A stretch of 64,000 nucleotides of DNA from Chloranthus sessilifolius. Lineage: Eukaryota > Streptophyta > Magnoliopsida > Chloranthales > Chloranthaceae. The notes beneath the pieces were generated by a model, which worked only from the letters and a program-made list of their open reading frames with translations, ran no database searches and was not told where the DNA came from. Below are positions 47,429-58,770 of this stretch, piece after piece; the stretch's first letter is position 1, and every line of letters begins with the position of its first letter. Both the position numbers and the translations under genes were made by a program. Where the stretch lies: contig CM037586.1 of NCBI GenBank assembly GCA_021018995.1, positions 146,858,060 to 146,922,059 on the forward strand, given 5' to 3'.

Positions 47429-48712
47429 AATCCTATTTGAGACGTCCTTTTAAAATCTATTATTTGATTGTAAAGTAGAGGCTAAATAGCGAAATCTATG
47501 ATAATAAGATACTAAATAATATTTCTTCTTGTATGACTATGATTAACGCATCTATGACTAGAAATAACAAATAAGGATTGAACGCATATCCATGATGCAG
47601 CCCTACTCTGGCAGGGAACTCACTCGTCCCTCTACACGTTGTTCTTGCACTAGTTATCGCTCTCTCATATATATCTTGGATCAACTCAATATATAAGTTC
47701 AAAATGCATTTTTTACTCAACATCCACTAGATTATGTCTTGGTACTCTGTCATAAGTCTTCTCCAAATCAATAAACATGATATGTAGGTTTTTTCTTTTC
47801 TTTTTGAATTTTTTCATAAATTGCTTCAACAGGAAAATAACTTATGTTATTGATTTTTTCAGCATCAATCCAAATTGATTCTTCGACACATTTGATTTTT
47901 GCTTTAGTCGTTATTCTACTATTCTCTCTTGAAGGTTCATAGTTTGACTCATTAGTTTAATGACTTGAAATTTGACATCATTTTGAATATATTTTTTTAT
48001 TCTTATAAAAAAGGACCATAATGCTCCATCCATATTCCTTAAACACTTTACTTATTTTTTGTATCCTACTAATTAATTTAGTCAACAAATTCAGTCTATT
48101 CACTCCTAACACAATCCAAACTTCTATAGGCGTTCCATCTAGTCATATTTTTTCCATTTCTTCATCTTTGGTAAGGTCACTTTTAATCTAGCTTCCGATA
48201 TTTCGTTGATCATTTCTTGATTTGGTTCATCTTCTTGATTAACTTTCCTTTGCTTATTTCATGTTTTAAAGTATTCTCAAAATCTATTTTTCTTTCATCC
48301 TCTGTTACAAACCCTTTGATCTTCATCTTTCACTCACTGTAACTGGTCGAGATATCTAATTTATTTCTCTAATCCTTGTAAGTTTATGGATTCCTCTTGT
48401 TCCTTCTTTCCTTCTCATTTTAGTACATAAATTGTTATAGGCTTCATATTTAACTTTACACACGACTTTCTTAGCTTTTTTTTTTGCAAGCTTATATCTT
48501 TCAAGATCATTTGTAATTCTTATTCTTTGTCATTTTTTAAAACACTTCTTCACGGTAATTAACTTTTAAATTTCTGTATTTCATCATTATAATTTTTTAC
48601 TCTTTTTCTTCCTTTAATTTCTATGAATTCCTCCTTAATGACTCGTTTAAGGTATTCCGCCATTTGTTCCCACATCTTATTTAGATTTGAAATATATGAA
48701 GACCTAAATAGA
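47429..48712 (-). pseudogene. LINE ORF2 reverse transcriptase and upstream region, decayed
   Basis: On the minus strand, FIDLEKTYDRVPR (about 47,780-47,740) and VGLHHGYAFNPYLLFLVIDAL (about 47,610-47,560) are recognisable RT blocks of a plant LINE (VFIDLEKAYDRVPR; VGLHQGSALSPYLFALV in intact relatives). They are joined by a spacer with SARTTCRGTSEFP. Upstream, 48,700-47,850 reads as the region between endonuclease and RT with many stops. The catalytic box has decayed. This is the oldest layer of the nest. Confidence 0.75.
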
Positions 48713-49090
48713 ATCAGATTATGTGGTGATTGTATCATCCATCAAGGGTGAACGCAAAATTCCTGGGAGATATGTGGTAGTTGTGAAAGAAAATAAAATC
48801 ATCATGAATACTTTTCAACATTGTCAATGTTGATATGTTTGGAGGGAGATTAACTCCTATATTGGTTTCGTGGCCAAACTTGGGATCGAGAAAGCCAATT
48901 TGGTTCAATGGCTTGAAACAATCTTACTTCTACTCTGCACTGTCATTCAAGAAGATTTGTTATGTCTATATAAGTTGTTGTATTCTTCTCTATCTCTTTT
49001 GCAATAAAAAGGGTGAGACCTTTAAACCCTAGTTCCCATTAAAAAAAAAGTGTCATTTCAAAGTTGAAGTGAGACATAGTCAGTTCAATG
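48713..49090. other. Unassigned; possible LTR or retroposon remnant
   Basis: A CTATATAAG motif (48,967-48,975), a later AATAAAAAGG and a run of A at 49,041-49,049 suggest an old transcribed element. No protein or paired repeat supports a class. Confidence 0.25.
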
Positions 49091-49404
49091 GTAAAGGCTC
49101 TACCAAATATGCTTAAAGTGGGCATTGGATCTATGAAAGAGTGGTAGGGTTAATCTGCTTATCAAATGCTCAAGCCTCAAGAAGTGTTTAGCTATTTATG
49201 AGCACGCACGATGAATGTTGAAATAAGATCATATTTTACACCCAAAAACGTACACTTAGTTATCCGAAGAGAGCAATCTGATAAGTTTTGTAGAGTTTTG
49301 ATGGCTTCAAGAAATTCTAAATGTTGGATGCATTTGATGGCATAAAAGAGCATAAGAATAACCGACACTGGAATACTGAGCCAAAGAGTCGTCAAGCCTA
49401 GATA

Positions 49405-49565
49405 TCCGTGAAGGATCGATCGATCAAATCTCAAATCGATCAACTGAAGCTGAGAAGAATTAATTCCGCAGAAGCCACTATCCAGAATCGATCGATCGAT
49501 GTAAAGAAAATTTTCATACGCTAAGACTCTGTTTAGAATCGATCAATCGAAATTAGAAGTCGATC
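49405..49565. repeat. TCGATCGATCGA array upstream of a TATA box
   Basis: Five or six dyads (GGATCGATCGATCAA, GAATCGATCGATCGAT, GAATCGATCAATCGAA, AGTCGATCGATCAA) lie within 160 bp, ending about 40 bp before CTATATAAA. Confidence 0.8.
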
Positions 49566-50089
49566 GATCAACCTTATACTTTTAGGGTTTCAAACCAAGG
49601 CCTATATAAATGAAAATTAGAACAAAGGCTGGAAGTCTTCTTTTTCTTAACAGTTTTTATCTTTCGAGGGTTCCTTTCTTCAGCTTTTAGCATTCTTTTC
49701 TTATTTCCTAGTCTTTAGATAGTAGATTAGAAATTTATTTTTTAAAAGAAAGATTGTTACTGGTAGATTCAAGCGTACATTGGAATTGCTTAAAGCTTTT
49801 AACGGTATATTGATGCATTATTTGAGTTTCATTTCAATCATGTTGTGTTTTTCCTTAGCAATGTCTGGCTAAATCTTCTTGAGATTTATGATCTAATAAA
49901 TCTCATCTGAAGTATTCATTTATGATTATAGATTTGTGGTTGAAATTTCTTTTTAGATGCTATGGGATTTTATTGCTTATTTGTTCTTGCCTATTATTGT
50001 GAATCCGATCATCATTCTAAGATATGGGAATTAGTTGGTTTTCCTATGATCTCGGATCTATGATCTGGAATTCATACCGTATTTTTTCA

Positions 50090-50250
50090 CACTACAAAAA
50101 ATATGACTATTAGCGGCAACCAAAAACTGTCGCTATTAACAAAAAGTTGTTGCTATTAGTCATGTCGCTACCAAAAACTGCCGCTATTAGTCCTGTCGCT
50201 ATTAAATATTGCCTTAACAGCAAGTGCCGCTAAAACACCTTATTTTCGTT
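50090..50250 (+). mobile_element. CACTA-type terminal sequence
   Basis: It starts CACTACAAAAAATATGACTA, followed by alternating TAGCGGCAA/TGCCGCTATTAG subterminal repeats, as in plant En/Spm (CACTA) elements. No opposite TIR is visible, so it is a truncated end or a derivative. Confidence 0.6.
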
Positions 50251-50750
50251 GTCATTACAAATATCTGAGACATTTATTTATTGTGATTAAGGAATTCTTT
50301 AATACGATAAATATTTTACCTCTTTTCTTTTATGATTTAGAAGGACATAATCCAAAATTATTTTTTGTGAATTTAATGTTTTATTTTCCATAAACTATTG
50401 ATTAATTTTGGTGTTTATCTGATTTAGCATCTTTAAATTTCCAATCAATTAGATCTATAATTGTAGATGATAATCAAAGATGAGAAGATTTAGCATCTTA
50501 AACCTCATATTTTTCTTTTGAATTTAATTACATTTAATTGTTTAGTAAGTATCTCTTTCCAGTCATATTGGCAAACTAGATTAATATTGGGATAGATCTA
50601 TGCAAATTTTAAATTGATAATTGTTCATTGTCCAAAAATCTGTTTTAAATCCCTATGGGACCAACCTCGTACTTTACCTCCATTAACTATGGTGCAATTC
50701 ATGCACTTATGAGTATTACATTTTAAAATTACATCAACGCAAATTAGCGA

Positions 50751-51130
50751 AAGTACACTTTAAATTTGCACCTTTCCCTAATTTGACACTTAACAATATT
50801 TGTGCATTCCTGAAAGTTGTCGGAGGGAGAATAACCCAATCGCCAGGGCTGGTATTCACAACAATCATACATACCCTCAATAGTCAACGTGTTTAAAATA
50901 TCTCCCATTAAGTTTTGTCCTTCTCAAGATCTCGGTTCGATCCCTAACTGATCTTAAGAGAGATTTGGCTTTAACGGAAAACTGGCTACAGCATGAATTG
51001 CTGGCAGAGGGTTTGATGGTGTATGTAGAAGAATCTTGAGATGGTTATGGAATGGGATTAATTCCTAGATTTCTCCCAACGCTTCAATAAATGGGTCAAA
51101 ATGTTGGGTCGGGGAAGGAAGCATTAAGAC
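50751..51130. other. No gene seen
   Basis: AT-moderate sequence without a credible reading frame or paired repeat. Confidence 0.5.
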
Positions 51131-51348
51131 CAAGGTATCAAATTAATATCAGCCGATACCGATACATATCAGTGCCGATACTTATCGATATCTAACTCGG
51201 TATCGGTATCGATATTGGTATCGGCCGATATCTATATTTGTATTTTTTTTAAAAAAATAAGCCGATACGTATTGGTATTGGCCTATTCGTATCGGTCGTC
51301 CAACTCTAAGGACCAATATCTGATACCAACACCGATTTTATTACCTTG
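51131..51348. mobile_element. 218-bp MITE with 8-bp TSD ATTAAGAC
   Basis: Exact ATTAAGAC repeats at 51,123-51,130 and 51,349-51,356 flank an insert with ends CAAGGTATC and TTACCTTG. The interior is rich in CCGATACCGATAC/TATCGGTATCGATA words. The 8-bp TSD fits a hAT-type MITE, though the terminus is not classical. Confidence 0.7.
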
Positions 51349-51643
51349 ATTAAGACACCCGTTGACCGAGATGACCCGTAGAGGAGATGAGTCAAATACG
51401 AAACAAATTTAACCAACGAGCTACCCAAGTAGGGAGACTCTGGAGATCGGTTTTCATCACAATCCTCTCCACAAAAGATCTTGAGATCGCAGACAACTAA
51501 TCAGATGGCCTGATGTTGATTTTACGTGGCGCACATCCCAAAAGTAGTGATCGGGATCATGCGCGTATGACAAGGAAGAGTTAAAATTGAAAGGAGGAAA
51601 TCCACATGAGCTTCGGGGCATCGTCTCACCCATGAGGACCTCC

Positions 51644-51886
51644 TCACCACTCTACACTATTATAAACGATAACAATATCCTTCAAAAGCTGATCCCGGGT
51701 CAAAAGGTCCAATTCATCATACGATGTCCATCGAACCACAGTATCCGCTTCTAAACACTGATTAGCCAGACCCCAAGCCGCTCCATTGCATTCCGTAAAA
51801 GTACTGAACAGTCTAATTTTATTTATATTTATATTTTTTTGGTAAAACATTCGAATGAGATAACTCTTTCCTAGCCCCTGTCTCAA
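51644..51886 (-). other. Unidentified small ORF
   Basis: An 80-residue frame whose C-terminal half (ECNGAAWGLANQCLEADT, then VVRWTSYDELDLLTRDQLL) looks protein-like in composition. I do not recognise the family. It overlaps an inverted repeat at its N-terminal side and could be a decayed exon or chance. Confidence 0.25.
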
Positions 51887-52172
51887 TAGAGTTCACCTGT
51901 TTTAGTTGGTTCTCATTCTCTTTTCTAACTCCTTGGAAAGGAGGATTTACTTGCTCTAACAGCAACCTTCATGCTTTCTACTAACTCTCTATCAGAGCAA
52001 ATAAAAAATGCTCTGACAAGTAGTGAGTAGAGAGGAGGGTAGAACTAGTGATCAGGTAAATCTTGCATGAAAGGGTACCTCCTAAAGCAGGTAGCAGGAT
52101 GTTAGCAAAGATGATAGGAACCTGCTAAAGCAGGTGAACTCTACTATAACAAGGGCTAGGAGAGAGCTATGC
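51860..52172. mobile_element. Foldback MITE
   Basis: The ends are inverted: TCCTAGCCC and AGAGTTCACCTG at 51,868-51,910 pair with CAGGTGAACTCT and GGGCTAGGA at 52,130-52,162. The loop carries a smaller inverted pair around GCTCTGA. The TSD is not clear, so the superfamily is unassigned. Confidence 0.6.
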
Positions 52173-52512
52173 TATATACAACCTAAGTCAACTACTAGAG
52201 CAATTCCCTAAGATATTTGAACAGTATAATTTTGTTGTCGCCTCAGAGAAAAAGGAATATTATCCACCAGCTCAAAATCTCTCCACCTACGAGGTCTCTT
52301 TTATTTGTGAATAAAATCCACAACAGCTGAACATTTTGGAGATGTATGCAACGTAAAATCAACATCTGACCATCTTATGATCTCAAGCAATGTTTGAAAA
52401 ATTGCATAGGATGCCGAACCTGCAAGGGCACCGATTCAATCGGACCGGGTTGGACCATTCCGTTTAACAAAAAATGTTTCTTTAAATAAATATATAACTT
52501 AATTATTATATA
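52173..52512. other. No gene seen
   Basis: Low-complexity and AT-rich stretches. The short GGACCGGGTTGGACC segment near 52,440 has a weak relative near 58,650. Confidence 0.45.
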
Positions 52513-52635
52513 CACTACAAAAAATAAGACTATTAGCGGCAATCAAAACTGCCGCTATTAGTAAAAAACTGTCGCTAATAGTCTTAATAGTTTTTTTTGT
52601 TAATATCAGTAGTTTTTGGTCGTCACTAACAGTCT

Positions 52636-52640
<5 letters not shown>
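52513..52640 (+). mobile_element. Second CACTA-type end, folded
   Basis: It starts CACTACAAAAAATAAGACTA. The following TTAGCGGCA/TGCCGCTAATAG words form a hairpin and an inverted GACTGTTAGTGACGACC appears near 52,615. It is truncated by the AT microsatellite. Confidence 0.6.
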
Positions 52641-52687
<47 letters not shown>

Positions 52688-52711
52688 AGAGAGAGAGAGA
52701 GAGAGAGAGAG
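52638..52711. repeat. Compound (AT)n-(GA)n microsatellite
   Basis: About 23 AT units run directly into about 13 GA units. Confidence 0.98.
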
Positions 52712-53205
52712 GCCCAGGCGATTGTGCTTGGGTGTACAGATATCTCTGCCCCTATTGGTATGGGTGCGACACGTAGCGCCTTTTTATGAAGTGGCAAGTG
52801 TTGCTTTATAATTATTTAACCACGTTTTAACTAAGGTTATATTTGTTTTCAAAAAAGTAGATAATCTTTTTCAAATACCCCTTGCCTGGCCACGTGATTG
52901 TCAGAATTCCATCAACCTTTTTGAAATACCCTTTGCCTGGCCACATGAGTGTCAGAACTTTCCCAACTCACCTCTTTTCCACTAAAGGGTGCCACTACTG
53001 GGTGCCAGTGCTAGGGCTCTCAATGGGTTGGGCCAGCCCAGATTTTGGCCCTCACCCGGCCGGAAAAGGTGGTACTTTCTATCAACCAAACCTGGCCTGG
53101 CATCCGAACTGGGCTAAACATATTACAACCCAGATAAATCCGGGCCGGGCATGGGTTGCGTGTTCCAACACCCGGCCCGGATATATATATATATATATAT
53201 ATATA
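52712..53205. other. Direct repeats and truncated hAT-like end
   Basis: Two direct copies of a ~55-bp unit (CTTGCCTGGCCACGTGA / TTTGCCTGGCCACATGA) lie at 52,880-52,960. From 53,012, TAGGGCTCTCAATGGGTTGG resembles the 5' end of the element at 54,510, followed by GGCCCGG-rich sequence. The far end is missing. An (AT)n tract closes the region. Confidence 0.45.
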
Positions 53206-56200
53206 TCCTTACTACTATATAAAAGTACAAATAATTTCTGTCAATTTTAGTGTTTTCATATTTTCAGTAACAAAATACCCCTAAGCCAAAATATCCCTAA
53301 GCTACTCCATCTACCCTCATCTTCTTTCTTATGTATCCCTATCCTTACTACTATATGAAATTATAATAATTTCTCTCAATCTTTGTTTCCACACTTGCCC
53401 CTATATGCACTCCTAAGCCGTGACAATAAAATTAAAATGAGTATCATTATTTACCATCCAAAAAATTGTAACTTCATCTCACCTCTTTCAGTTTGAATAT
53501 ATTGATTGCTTTGAATCATACGATGGAGATTGTTTTTTGTCTCAATCTTCTATATAGTTGATCTTGACATCCTGTTTGTATTATCAGGCGGTAAAATTTT
53601 TATTTCACTTGACACACAACCAAAAAAGTGACTTTAAAATCAAATGACATACATCACTCTCAAACATGATTTTAATATCATTTTTTCAAAAACTGACGGT
53701 CTAATAATACTCTCATGATACCAAGATCATTTAGGTAAAAGATGGGGATAAAAAATGATCTCCATCTTCTAATTCAAAGCGGTCATTTCATACCTACTAG
53801 AGGATATTGACGAGGTCACAATTTTAAGGGTTGCAAATAATGATACCCAAATAGAATCTCTTTTCCAATGAGAATACCTAAATAATGGTATCCAAATAAG
53901 TTCTCTTTCTTTCCTTATTTTTAGCACCTTCAAAGAAACCCATAAAGTTAAAAGAATTAATAATTTTGCTATAAAAGCTATCTTTCCTTCCTTATTTTTA
54001 GCATCTTCAAAGAAATCCACAAAGTTAAGAGAATTAACAATTTTACCATAAAATATTTGACTTGCTTGGAATTATGTGACATAGATCACATAAAAATAGC
54101 CCAAAAATTAAATTTGAGCATGATGTATGTCATGTAAATTTAGGGCCATATTTTGGGATCAACACCTTATGAAATAAAAAAATGTTCATCTAATGGTAAG
54201 CCAATGATATCAAGATCCCTTATGTGGAAGATTGGGCCGAAAAATGATCTCCATCAACTAATACAAAGAGTCAATGAATTTTTTCATAGGTGCCCTCTAA
54301 GATTCCGCGGGTGTTAATAAAGCTACCAAAATAATAATTTACTGGAAAGTTGAAACCCTCTGAGCCACGATTAATGTACCCCTGATCAAATCTTATCATT
54401 TACCTAATCGGATTCGAGCCCAAAACTTGCACTCATACGTATGTTGGTCGTAAGACTAAGGCGAGCACTTAACTTTATATGACTTAGACAAACATATGAT
54501 ACTTCTACGTAGGGCTCTCAACAGTTCGACTTTGTTATTGGGCTAGGTACTAAACTTGGGTTATTCAGCTAAGTCAAGCATGAAGTGTCAGACACAGTCT
54601 ATAGGTATGGTTGGGTCGGGTTAAGGAAAAATTTGGTCGACTAAGCTTGAGTTACAAGATTTTATATAATAATTAATAATAATAATAATAATAAAATAGA
54701 GTGTTTTCAATCAGGTCAAGTCAGGTGTCAGGTCGGGTTGGGCATATACACTCGACCCTTCAGGTTAAGGTCCGGATAGGTGTCAAGTCGGGTTTGATCG
54801 ACTAAGTTCGAGTTACAAGATTTTTTATAATAATTAATAATAGTAGTAGTAGTAATAATAATAATAATAAAATAGAGTGTTTTCAATAGTGTCGGGTTGG
54901 GCATATACACTCGACTCTTCAGGTTAAGGTCAGGATAGGTGTCAGGTCGGGTTGGGCATATACCCTTGACCCTTCGAGTATTAGGTCGAATCAGGGTGCA
55001 CAATCAAATCAGGCCAGGTCAGGTCAGCATATGCCATTTACCAATCAGACAGTCAAACCTTTAACACGACTCATTGGCAACCCTACTTTTAAGTTCTAAA
55101 TTATATGTTTATTTTTATTTTTTAATGTTATTTTAACATAAATATGATGATCATGTGAATCATGTGGCTTTAAAATGATGGCATGCATATAAAATTAAGG
55201 TTAGAAATTTTATATATGGGACACCATTTTGACACCATGTACTGATACATGGTGCAAGTGATTATTATACATCTTCTGTCACATTTTTCAGTTAAATTTT
55301 TTATTTTGGCACCATGTGTAATGCACATGCATTTTTATGAGATTTATAGTTAATGATTCTAAGCTTTTAACTATATAACGAATAAACCGATTGAATGTTA
55401 AATGACATGAGGTGGTCTACCAATTGCATGAATCAAATTCTTGTATATGTTTCAAAAATTAGTAAGCTATATGACTCTTTGCCCTTTTGATGGTATGCCC
55501 ATGATCATATTTTTGTGTGCCACATGATTTTCAGTTATTTTTTGGGATAAAAGATTAAAACCAAAATCGAACCGTTCTATTTACAATGATCGAATTTTTA
55601 ATGGTACTATAACCGATAACTATTAACTATTGTGAATCAGAAGATGGAGATCGTTTGTCGCACAATCTTCCCCATAATGTATGGGATCATGGGTGTACTG
55701 ACAATCAACTTTTTATTTCAGGCATTGCACGTTCCAAAACATGATCAAAAATCATGTTTGAGTATGATGTCTGTCACATGATTTTCAATTATTGTTTTGA
55801 GATGTGTGTCACGCAGATTAAAAATTGACCGTCTAATAGTACACCATTTACCTCAGGATCATCATATAGAAGATCGAATTGGAAATATATTTTGAATGAC
55901 ATTATAGCCGAATACCATTGACTATTTTGAATTAGACAATAATTATCGTTTTCGTCCAAATCGTAGATCTTGAGATCATGAGTGTTCTCACAGTTAATTT
56001 TTTATTGCATGTGGTACAAATAAAACATCCCAAAAAGTGATCGAAAATCACGTTAGAGTATGATGCATGGCCCATAATTTTCGATCATTTTTTTGGGATG
56101 TATGCAATAGAAACCATAAATTGACCGTCTGATGGTGCACCATTGATCTCAAGCTCCATTATGTGAAAGATTGAAAAGAAAATCGATCTCTATCATTTGG

Positions 56201-56560
56201 TTCACATCAGTTAATGATTTTTCGAATGTAGTGCACTTAAAAATCTGATTGGTATAATTAGAGTTATCCTTTAAAGGAAAGACTTGGTATTTGAATGACT
56301 TATGCCAAGTGAAAACTTCATCTTAGCCATTGGATTTGAAGGTCATGTTCTAAATATGTTTAATGCAAAAGATTGGTATAAAATAAAATCTCTATTATAT
56401 AATTCAAAGCAATCAAATATGGATGAGATGATGACCATTTATTGTGTTAAGTCATATGATAGAGATCCGAGATCCTTAGAATATGACATTTAAATAAGAG
56501 GAATTCGATGGCGTCTTCACGTTTATATTAACATGTGCAACGCATGTGCACTTTTACTAG
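53206..56560 (+). mobile_element. Non-autonomous Helitron (~3.36 kb)
   Basis: The 5' end TCCTTACTACTATATAAAA follows an A. The 3' end has a hairpin GTGCA-ACGCATG-TGCAC, then TTTTACTAG, and is followed by T. This is the Helitron signature (TC start, hairpin, CTAG end, A|T target). No Rep/helicase is encoded. The interior repeats a family of ~400-bp units carrying GATCTCCATCATCTAATTCA and TTGACCGTCTAATGGT words. A second 5'-like terminus at 53,342 (TCCTTACTACTATATGAAA) suggests nested or duplicated Helitrons. Confidence 0.75.
54510..55085. mobile_element. hAT-like element inside the Helitron
   Basis: The ends are TAGGGCTCTCAACAG and, reverse-complemented, TAGGGTTGCCAATGAG. The flanks CTTCTACG and CTTTTAAG are a degenerate 8-bp TSD (6 of 8). 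The interior contains two diverged copies of a ~170-bp unit with AATAAT microsatellites and GGTCGGGTTGGGCATATAC words. No transposase. Confidence 0.6.
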
Positions 56561-57030
56561 TCCTTTTAAAGTTATAAAAAAAAAAAATTCTTTTAGTTAA
56601 ATATAATGTACTTAAATGTCATGAGATTAACTGTTGTCCTTTATAGCCCTTGTCCGTGTTATAATCAATGTGCAACCATTATCTGTTATAACCATTGTGC
56701 AGCAAACTAAAATGAAATATTTGAATAAAAGTATGTGCTTCTTTTTTTTTTTCGAGGGAGAATAAAAGTATATACTTGAGTCTCTATAATGTTAATATAA
56801 TTATTTAATTAAATTTTTAACCTTTTTCAAACTTTTATTAGAAAAAATAGTCCAAAAAAACAACCCAACCAAATTTTAATAGAAAAAAAACCGAAAAAAG
56901 CCTTGAAAATGAAGTCTGCACCAATAGGCTAATGAGAACATTGCGTTCGATACATCCGGTAAAAATTTGATAACCTGCCCGTAGATTAGAGTTGAACTCA
57001 CCGCCCTAATCCGGCCCATTGAGCGCCCTA
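56561..57030. other. No gene seen
   Basis: AT-rich DNA with poly-A and poly-T runs. The only longer frame nearby (56,302-56,493) lies in Helitron DNA and has no recognisable domain. Confidence 0.5.
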
Positions 57031-57465
57031 GTCAGCGCTTCGCTACCAGGGTTCTAACGCTTCGCTATCAAGATGTCAGCGCTTCACTACTGGTACATCA
57101 ACGCTTTGCTACCAGGGTGTCAGCGCCTTCCTATCAACGTGTCAGCGCTTCTCTCCTGGGGTGTTGGTCCCTCACTATCGAGGTGTCAACAGTTAGCTAT
57201 TGGGGTGCCAAGCTGCTACTGCCTCGCTATCGGGGTGTCAGTGCTTCTCTCCTGAGATGTCAAAGCCTCTCTATCAGGATGCCAACGCCTCGCTATCGAG
57301 GTATCAGCGATTCGCTACCGGGGTGCAAAAAAAAAGGGGGTACAAGCGCCTCGCTATGGGGTGTCAGCGCTTAGCTACTAGAGTGCAAAAAAAAAAATGG
57401 GTTGTCAACGCCTGGCTATCAAGGTGAAGCATTTCTCTCCTAGGGTGTCAGCGCTTCCCTACCCA
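57031..57465. repeat. 22-bp minisatellite
   Basis: About 17 diverged units of TGTCAGCGCTTCGCTATCGGGG lie here, with two poly-A interruptions (GTGCAAAAAAAAA). Spacing is mostly exactly 22 bp. The overlapping open frames are the repeat read in different phases, since 22 is not a multiple of three, and are not genes. Confidence 0.9.
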
Positions 57466-57591
57466 AAGGCCTACATTTTTGAGTAAAATATACCTGAAAA
57501 AGTAAGTTTGATACATTGTTAGAAAATGGAGAGAAGAGAGAAGAGAGAAAAGAAAGAGACTTCTAAGAAAGTCAAGTAATACGGATGAAAG

Positions 57592-57710
57592 CAAGGATAA
57601 AAAATTTCGGCCAAAATGATCGAAATTTGTATGGGATCTAAAATTTCGGTCGAAATTTCGGCCAAATTTTCGGTTTTCAGCAGAAATTTTACCCGATATT
57701 TTAATCCTTC
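57592..57710. mobile_element. Short MITE related to the 3259-3442 element
   Basis: GATGAAAG repeats at 57,584-57,591 and 57,711-57,718. The ends are AAGGATAAAAAATTTCGG and TATTTTAATCCTT. The interior is full of AATTTCGGCC/GGTCGAAATTTCGG words. Confidence 0.5.
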
Positions 57711-57840
57711 GATGAAAGGGAATATAACTTGTAAAATATTTTAAAAGTTTTAACCCTAATTAGTAAAGTGGGACTCATGCTAGCCATCACTTCACAAAAA
57801 GGCGTAGAGATATCCCTACGTCTGGGCGCATTCTCTCCTC

Positions 57841-57845
<5 letters not shown>

Positions 57846-57914
<69 letters not shown>
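57846..57914. repeat. (TA)n microsatellite
   Basis: About 34 TA units. Confidence 0.98.
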
Positions 57915-57916
<2 letters not shown>

Positions 57917-58044
57917 TAGTCTGTTATTAAGGACCGGGTAACTTTCTTTTCTGAATATGTAAGTGTGAGAGTTGAAACCCTAGCCTCAATGCTACACTTT
58001 TTAGGGCATCACCACTGGGGCAAAGATCCAATCTCGAGACCATG

Positions 58045-58327
58045 TAACTTACCTAGTCCTAGATTAGTTTACTGCCACGTGGCACCCAATCATATGATCG
58101 GGTGTCACCACCACATAAAGGAGCAGCTTGATGATAATAAGTATTGTGAAAGAAATAATACTAAAAAACATATATAATTGAACTGTCGATATCTCATTTT
58201 TTGTTAGTACGGTTTTATATGGCTTATTTTAATTTTTTTCCCACATCAGTATTTTTATCATCGAGTTGCTCCCGATCATGTGATTGAGCACCACGCAACC
58301 GCAAACTAATGAGTGACTAGGTAAATT
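58045..58327. mobile_element. Foldback/MITE with ~75-bp inverted arms
   Basis: ACCTAGTC..ATTAGTTT..CCACGTGG..CAATCATATGATCGGG at 58,050-58,105 pairs imperfectly with CCCGATCATGTGATTG..CAAACTAATGAGTGACTAGGT at 58,270-58,322. No TSD was identified. Confidence 0.55.
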
Positions 58328-58770
58328 TCCTAGTCCTTGGTTCCAAGCTACCTTCAACCTCAAGATATTTTAGGATCGTTGACTTTTTTGAGACATTTTT
58401 AAAAGTTTTCTAATTAGATTGGGTGTTTATCTTTTTTTTTTTCTAAATTATATAATTAAAGTGTATAAGTTTCTAAACTAGTTAAGTAATAGATATTTCT
58501 TAAGTTATTTTAAAAATAGAAAAATAAAGAATTTTAAATTTTAAAATAGAAAATACATATAATTATTGAACCGGCAGATTTTTTGTGGGCAGTTCAGCAT
58601 TTGAACTCCAAAAAACCAAAGTTTTAATTTTTTATAAGACCGAACCGGCTAGGCTCCCGGGTCCAAGCGAATCGGGTCAAACAAGTCGGTCCGGTCTAAT
58701 TTTAAGTCACTAATTTTAAGATTTGTGTACCGATTGGGAATGAAAATGATCTCCATCATCTAATTCAAGA
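58328..58770. other. No gene seen
   Basis: AT-rich. The right end (GATCTCCATCATCTAATTCA) belongs to the same repeat family as the Helitron interior. Confidence 0.45.

Larger units (their letters stand above)
49091..50750 (+). mobile_element. LTR-like remnant (Athila-type?), interrupted by a CACTA end
   Basis: A TCGATCGATCGA array lies just upstream of a TATA box (CTATATAAA, 49,602-49,610). The right part has the phrase CCCTATGGGACCAACCTCGTAC (about 50,653) and ends near TTACATCA (50,734-50,741), like Athila LTR ends. No partner LTR, PBS or TSD was found, so class and limits are tentative. Confidence 0.4.

Noticed and set aside
49075-49125. tRNA-like A-box (GTTCAATGGTAAAGG), possible SINE head
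   Set aside because: No B box at the right distance, no 3' tail and no TSD.
57073-57427. Three overlapping frames of 60-85 codons
   Set aside because: They are the same 22-bp minisatellite in different phases.
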